Shown: piece by piece, positions 57,919 to 64,000 of the stretch
Numbering within the stretch: position 1 is the first letter of the stretch
Layout of the letters: every line of letters begins with the position of its first letter
NCBI GenBank assembly: GCA_948474755.1
Contig: CAOLHI010001008.1
Span: forward strand, 682,001 to 746,000
Direction of reading: 5' to 3'
DNA from: Ctenosaura bakeri
Taxonomy: Eukaryota; Chordata; Lepidosauria; Squamata; Iguanidae
Length of the DNA: 64,000 bases
The notes under the pieces: generated by a model
What the model was told of the DNA's origin: nothing
Seen by the model: the letters and a program-made list of their open reading frames with translations, nothing else
The model's database searches: none
Position numbers and translations under genes: made by a program

Positions 57919-59084
57919 TTATTTTTGTCAATGACTGCTAGCAAGTATGCCAGATACCAGTCCTGAGATCTTCCTGGAAACTTATTTAAGAGAGATGTAA
58001 TTAATCTTAATCTCTCATCGTGGTAAAAGGGGGGGGGAAGAAAAGAAAAGAATGTGAGTTTGAGGTTGTACCACACTGTACCAAACTGACTCCAAAAAGG
58101 CATACACAATCCTCATAGGTAATTCCCTGGACTTGACCATCTAAAACACCAGAGAAGATTGCATTAAATCAGGCTTTAGTGAATAACAGGAAATATTTAG
58201 AGATGATCAGAGTTTTTTAAAAATAATTTGCACACACCCCTTCTCAAAATTAAGCAACAATCCTAAACTAATGAGAGAATAAGTAATGCTTGCAGGAGAT
58301 TATGCTGTGGGATCTAGCATAATTATATTGGCATATATTTACACTGTTCCCAAAGTATATAGGCTCTTCATCAAAATCTGATATAATAAAAGGGATTGGG
58401 TTGGGAATGTAGCTATGACTTGGAGAAATGTAATAAAATCAATACTGAGAGGTATGTTTCCATCTTTACCAGATATACATTTAAATTTCTATTTCCATGT
58501 CCTTTTATACATTTTAGACCATGTTAGATTTTTTAAATAGCCATCTTTATCTCCATCAAGCCATATGGAGTAGACATCACTGACAAAATTTCCCCCTCCT
58601 TTTTTTTCCCCAAAGGCCAGCATCTGTCCTATGCAGCTCTCATAAAGCAAAGATTCATTTCCTTGCTTATAGTTAGGTTTATGTTCCACTTTGGGCTCCT
58701 TATTGCAAGGTACGTTTTGTCCCAAATTGTCCCTCATCCTACCAGCACTGGTTCAGAGAGAGACATTAACAGTGCAATCATTTGAGCCAAAGAGAAGAAT
58801 TTTCATTTTGTGACATATGTAAGAACCCTTTTCCCCGTGAAAACCATCTTTTTGTTCCAGAGGCCCTGTAATAATGGCAAGCTTCCATTCTCCTTCCTTC
58901 ATAAAGTTAGTTGGAACATTTCCCCAGCATTTCAGTTAGATTTATTTTCTGCTCCGGACCACTCAGATCACTCAACTGGGCTACTGTGGTATGTAAGTGC
59001 CACCTAGTGGAGTCTATAATGAAATGAAAGTACTTCATATTTCAGTGCTAGAGGAAAATATGACAATTTTAGGGGGAACATGCC
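57919..59084. other. non-coding, nothing recognised
   Basis: A G-run lies near 58029-58037. No gene supported. Confidence 0.4.
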
Positions 59085-59203
59085 ACTGGGTCACTTTGGG
59101 TGCAAAATACTCTCAGCCCTAGAAAACCCCATGATAGGTTTGCCTTAGGGTGACTATAAGTTGGAAGCAACTGGAAGGCACGCAGCAATGTAACAACATG
59201 CTC
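59085..59203 (+). mobile_element. tRNA-derived SINE, 3' part
   Basis: CACTGGGTCACTTTGGGTGC, CCTAGAAAACCCCATGATAG, TTTGCCTTAGGGTGACTATA, TTGGAAGCAACTGGAAGGCA. Same SINE type as 52372-52603, lacking the head. Confidence 0.8.
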
Positions 59204-59489
59204 CAGAATGTTTTCTGATTAAATTGCCTAAGAACATTTGAAAAAGAGTAATGTGCTTTGGTCAAAATTTAACTCAAGTCAAGGCTCAAGTTTTTATGAA
59301 TAGTCCTCCATTCTGTTCACTCATTGATCAGTTAGTTATTCATAGGAAGGCTACAAACTACATTCTCCAGTTAAGCTTCCCTCCCAAAATAGATATAAAA
59401 AGTTATAATGTACTAATTATACTGGCATAATGTTTGTTTGTTTGTTGAATTTATATCCCATCTTTCTCTCAAGATAAGATTATAAGGTG

Positions 59490-59860
59490 CTGTAATGACT
59501 GGTAGCCGCTGATAGCCCCGTCCTCCGTCAATTTGTCCAATCCCTTTTTAAAATCTGTCCAAACAGCGGTCACCGCATTTTGTGGTAGCAAATGATGCAG
59601 TTTCACAGTGAATATTAAACTTGCTCTTATCTTTCCTGAACCTCTCACTATTCAACCTCAGAGGATGGCCCTGAATTCTTGTGTTATCAGAAACGGCTTC
59701 TTCCCATCCATTTTTTCCATATATATTTTACATCACTTTCATGTTTCCCATATTTTATTTCTTTCTATTCGCTTTATTTTTAATCTAAACTGCCCCAAAT
59801 GTTGTTAACCTTTCCTGACAGGGAAATTGCTCAAGCCCTTTGAACATTTTGATTTCACTA
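59490..59860 (-). mobile_element. CR1-like LINE fragment, minus strand
   Basis: TTGTCCAATCCCTTTTTAAA, GCGGTCACCGCATTTTGTGG, AACCTCTCACTATTCAACCT, GGATGGCCCTGAATTCTTGT, AACTGCCCCAAATGTTGTTA, TCCTGACAGGGAAATTGCTC match, reversed, a CR1/L3-like 3' region widespread in amniotes. The exact clade is uncertain. Confidence 0.6.
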
Positions 59861-60916
59861 TTCTAACAAGCCTCTGATCCTAGCTAGCAGAATAGATTTT
59901 ATACAATGAATACATGGGCTACAATTATCATTGCTTTGCTAGCTGCAAAAAATTACTTTGGTGATGCCTAGGCACCCCTTAAGCTCCCCCAGTTGCTAGT
60001 GGATGTACTCTCCAGAAACCATCAGATCAGTTGAGTGTTGGGGACCATTGTGTAAAAAAGAACTTAATACTCATTGTGCAAGAATCTTGAAAACACATAT
60101 GAAGATGTAATGGGAGATTTGGCCAATGTGTATCACCAACAAGTTTCCTCTCATGCAATGCTGTGACTGTTAATACATCCAAGTTAGAATGTTGACTAGG
60201 GGGATGGGGATGCAATTTTGTATTTTTGTATTTTGTATTTTTGAACCAATTTTGTATTTTTGAACCAATAGGCAAACTGTAAGTCTGTTATCACTTGAAA
60301 TGTGAACTTCTCTTACTTTTGCAATGGTGTTCATCAGTCAAAACCATGCATACAAATAGCTGTACATTAGAAGAAGGGGAACAAAAATTGCATATTTCTT
60401 GAACAAGTCTAATGAAAACCAAGAGAGTGTCAGTAAGTGAAACAATATTTCCTAAGGGCTGAGAAGACCCACACATTTCTAGACTGTCATTAGTTTGTAG
60501 CCTAATATGAACTCCAGAATGAATATGAACAAGCAAGCTATCAGAAGAATTTCAAAACACAGCAAATGAATTTTGACAAGACCAGGGAGAAAAGAAAAGA
60601 AAAGAAAAACTGGTAAGGCTACCCTGGGATCCGCACAATCCAGTTAGTTAAATGGAAATGCAAAGGAAATATTAGTGTTCTTTCTCAAGCAAGCTATATG
60701 AGAAATTTTGAAGGGAATACAATGTACTTTTCAGAAAGCTGCTGAAAGTTCTCTGGAAGGCAAAATCTCATTCTAGTCTATAGGATTACTAGTGCAACAA
60801 ATATACATGTGTAACTAGAACAAAAGACCATGATCTTAAGCAGTGCTTCAATGTCTCCCCTCTAATCCTTAAAAAATTGGGCAGAAGCTTGGCCCAGGAA
60901 AGCAATAGAGAAATAT

Positions 60917-60918
<2 letters not shown>
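59861..60918. other. non-coding; small tandem duplication near 60229
   Basis: TTTTGTATTTTTGAACCAA occurs twice in tandem at about 60229-60268. Otherwise nothing recognised. Confidence 0.5.
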
Positions 60919-60964
<46 letters not shown>

Positions 60965-60983
60965 ATGAATGAATGAATGAATG
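60919..60983. repeat. (AAAT)n(GAAT)n microsatellite
   Basis: About 46 bp of AAAT repeats passing into four GAAT units. The minus-strand frame across it is an artefact. Confidence 0.95.
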
Positions 60984-61181
60984 TATATCGTGGGTGGAGC
61001 TTTTCAATAGTTGCATCCTAAACATGGAAAACCCTCCCCTGAAATACCTATTGAGGGGCTGGCCCTTTATCTTTAACTACAAAATTCCCCATTTTCTTTT
61101 CCTGATTGGAACGTGATAAGTATTAAGATGAGAATAGGTTGGCCAGGCATCCTTCTTTGCAGAAGGTTATAAGAACTAAAA

Positions 61182-61315
61182 CAGTTTTTTCCCAAAATCT
61201 GGTCCTCTAGGTGTTTTGGACTTCAGCTTCCAGAATCCCTGATCATTGGTGAAGGCAGCTGGGAACTTGAGTTGAAGTCCAAAACACATGGAGAATTAGA
61301 GTTTGGGAATTACTG
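61182..61315. mobile_element. palindromic hAT MITE (copy 3)
   Basis: 134 bp with CAGTTTTTTCCCAAAATCTG and GTTTGGGAATTACTG at the ends. Interior GTTTTGGACTTCAGCTTCCA faces TTGAAGTCCAAAACACATGG. 8-bp flanks AACTAAAA (61174-61181) and AACTAGAA (61316-61323) agree at 7 of 8. Confidence 0.83.
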
Positions 61316-61323
61316 AACTAGAA

Positions 61324-64000
61324 GAACTGTTGGAAGGCCAAACAGGGACTTTGGCATTGCATATCAATAACAGCAACTGAACAGCAAGAATGCAGACCAC
61401 TTGGTCTAGATATACCAGTGCAATGCAGTGTACTTCTACTTAACTTGTAGCCATTTCCTCCTAAATTTGTGTCCACAAATTAGCATGTGCAAATTCCATG
61501 CAATACTTGCTAATACATTTCCTCTTCTTTGACAGTGTGTAAGTGGCCACTCTGATCTGTAAAACATCCCCTATGGTTCTGTGAATAGCCTTAATAAATG
61601 GCTTATGAATATTTGATGGAGGAAAAAAGCCTTTATTCATGAATTCCTCAGAATCTCAGAGTAGAGGGGGAAAACCATTAGTAAATTCATTTGGTATGCT
61701 AGTGGATGTCAAATGCAGTTTGGTGGGTATTTCATTGTGTTTTGACATGAACTGATGGACACTTAAACTCTTCATAACTCAGCAGCGCTTCAGGATGGAT
61801 GAAATTAGAAAGATAAATTTCTAAGAAATGAACCTATTGAAGGGAGATGTGACTGCAAATTCATTACAATCAGCTGAGCAGAGAATCATGACACCCATGT
61901 GAGTAAAATGATGGCCAATTGTGGTTGCATGTGACAGCACATCTTGAGAAGCAAAAGGGAAGTGCTTGCTTCCTTGGACAGTATAAATATCACATATATG
62001 TCAAAGATCTGATCTAAGGCTTTTAGGGAAACAATATGTGAAAAGAGAATCTTCCTTCTCCCACAATTGTCATTTGCTAGGATTGCTTCCCAAATGCTGA
62101 ATTGTCAGCAGATTCTAGAATTATAAACAATTAGGACTTCTTTGTTGTGGCTTAATGAATCATTGATCTTCCTTTGTTTCATTACCATGCAACCTACCAT
62201 ACATTTCCATTCTCCTTAAGATGGTCTGGGAACACTTCCACATCAAACACATACTGTGTTCCAAAGCAATGGTCTCTCCCCACTTGCATTTCCCAATGGA
62301 CTAACATGGACAGAGTACCACATACAGCACATCCACATCCCCTCCCAACCAGTGCTGTGGAGCCAGTTCACACAGTCACATTTCACATATTGACTTGATT
62401 TCTCCAGATCTAATCATCTCCTTATGACTCCATTAAAAAAAAAGCATTTGTTTCTCTGGGGATAATAGGTGATCTTGCCTCTAGTCCTAGCCAGGCCCTG
62501 TAAGCTCCTTTTCACCAACAGGGAAAGAATAGAGCAATCAGATGCCCCCTAGGTTCACCTTTATGGTTCAGATGGTGAGGAAAAGCTTAGACTACTTTTA
62601 TGAGCTAGAGTGGTGACATCACCTGTTACAACTCCTTAAACACACCATCCTTCAGGAAAGCAAAATAGGCATGAAATATCACTTTCATACAAAAACTATA
62701 CACTTATGGCTGGGGAACATGTTGTAAGCAGGACCCTAGCTGTAAGCCTGGGCTAGGTCAGGATGGTCTCAGCACAGCCAGGTGAAGAAGAATTAGGTGG
62801 GAAAGCCCAGAGTCAGTGGGCTTCCAGTAATCCTATCAGTGACCCAACACTGGAATACAATAGCAAATGAAACTGCCCAGGTGTGGCAGGCAAGCACCCC
62901 TGCTCTGTGCATTTCATATAGAGACCTTCTCCATTCACCTTAGCCAACCAAGACATTAAGAGGCTATCAGAAATCCTATCAGTATTTTGTGATCCAAAGT
63001 AAGACAATCAGTCCATTCTGGACTCCTTTTTTCACTCTGTCAAAGAGCAATTAAAACTCACCCCTTCTAGGTAGGAAAAGGGTATTCAGACCCTAGCTCC
63101 AATCCCGGCTTTTGCTTGCACTTTGGTCATCATGCTGCACCCCAAACTCTCCTCCCTCCATGCTATCCTCAAAACTCATGTTTGAGTCATTCATCTATGA
63201 TCCTCTGCTCCAGGATCAGTAGATATCACCTTCTACATCCAAAATCTCTCTCTATTCAACCTTTCTCACTTCTCCCTTCACCAGCTTTGTATGGTTCATT
63301 AGACTACTTGATTTCTTGTGTATATGTCTGCTAATTTCCAATAAAAATATCCTGTTTAAACCTTTAACTGGAGTCCTACAGTTAGTAGTGCTATACACAG
63401 GTGAAAATATCCTGTCATTACGCCACTCTCACAGGCCTTCTTTGAGCTGTAGTTCCTCTAGTTTCTAAGGAGATGCTGTCAGTGCTGGTGGACCTCAAGT
63501 TCCTCCACTTTTTGGAGTAACATACCCTTCACAGAGCTTGTTGCTATTTTCCCATTCACACGGTCTTTACAAATTGACTTGATAGCAAGTAACATCATGT
63601 GCTATAAATTAGTGTTGACTCTTAAGCCCTATAACATAACACTATGTTCTGCCTTTATTCTGGGGTGTTTGAGTCAGTTCCTAAGGATGGTTCAGAGAGG
63701 CTTTGGAAATGAAACGGTTTCTGAAAGTCTAAAGGAAGAGCCAAGGGAGGAAACAAATAAAGCCAATGGGAAAACAAACAAAGAAACCCAGACTAATGAG
63801 ACCAGTTAATAGTATTTCAGAACCACAGTAAGTGTAAATTTTTCTGCTAACAGACTTGTTCTCTCTTACTTTTTAAGAGAAAGCAAGAAGTCTTTGCGCT
63901 TAATTAGGCCTTGACAATTCAGTAACATTGAATGGTCTGGCCTTGACTAATTAATGTGAGATAAAGAATGGAACAATTCTAAAGCTCAGGCTTTAGAACC
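61324..64000. other. non-coding, nothing recognised
   Basis: The longest stretch without a named element at the right edge. Open frames (62174-62398, 63116-63334, 63579-63809) have no recognisable motif. Confidence 0.4.

Overview
The window looks like non-coding vertebrate DNA, most likely from a squamate reptile (lizard). Every open frame is short; the longest (235 codons at 16901-17608) runs mostly through a transposon. I see no convincing protein-coding exon, tRNA, rRNA or promoter of a host gene. The organism is inferred from the repeats: CR1/L3 LINE 3' ends with the ATTCTATG-type tail, an L1 and an L2-like fragment, a Penelope-like reverse transcriptase, tRNA-derived SINEs, hAT and Tigger-like MITEs, and many copies of a GGCC-ended MITE. 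This mix of families is typical of lizards. The species cannot be fixed from sequence reading alone.

Layout. 0.5-5 kb: an unclassified repeat, a short GGCC MITE and a solo LTR. 6-7.4 kb: a three-layer nest (CR1 inside an LTR inside another CR1). 10.9-11.9 kb: two CR1/L3 fragments, one split by a GC-rich insertion. 12.5-17.4 kb: a hairpin MITE, GGCC MITEs, a solo LTR and a CR1 RT fragment. 18-32 kb: hAT MITEs, a GATA microsatellite, SINEs and two LTR-like blocks. 32.3-32.8 kb: a MITE inside a SINE. 34.8-40.1 kb: a solo LTR, another LTR-like block and a CR1 split by a GC-rich MITE. 42-52 kb: an L2-like scrap, GGCC MITEs, a solo LTR, an L1 inside a CR1 and SINEs. 54.2-56.4 kb: a decayed Penelope-like element next to a GC-rich MITE. 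57-64 kb: Tigger-like, SINE, CR1-like, microsatellite and hAT copies, then 2.7 kb with nothing recognised.

The clearest signals are target-site duplications read directly. Members of the LTR family TGTTAC...GTAACA have 4-bp duplications at 4 of 5 copies (the fifth has 3/4). GGCC-ended MITEs have 3-bp duplications. A hAT MITE family has 8-bp near-matches. An L1 has an 11-bp exact duplication. All five LTRs of the main family, and probably three further LTR-like blocks, lie on the minus strand. That would fit a large intron of a plus-strand gene, but this is only inference. I found no new multi-gene biological system here. The most unusual material is the dense GGCC family in two unrelated-looking classes that share ends, and the nested insertions.
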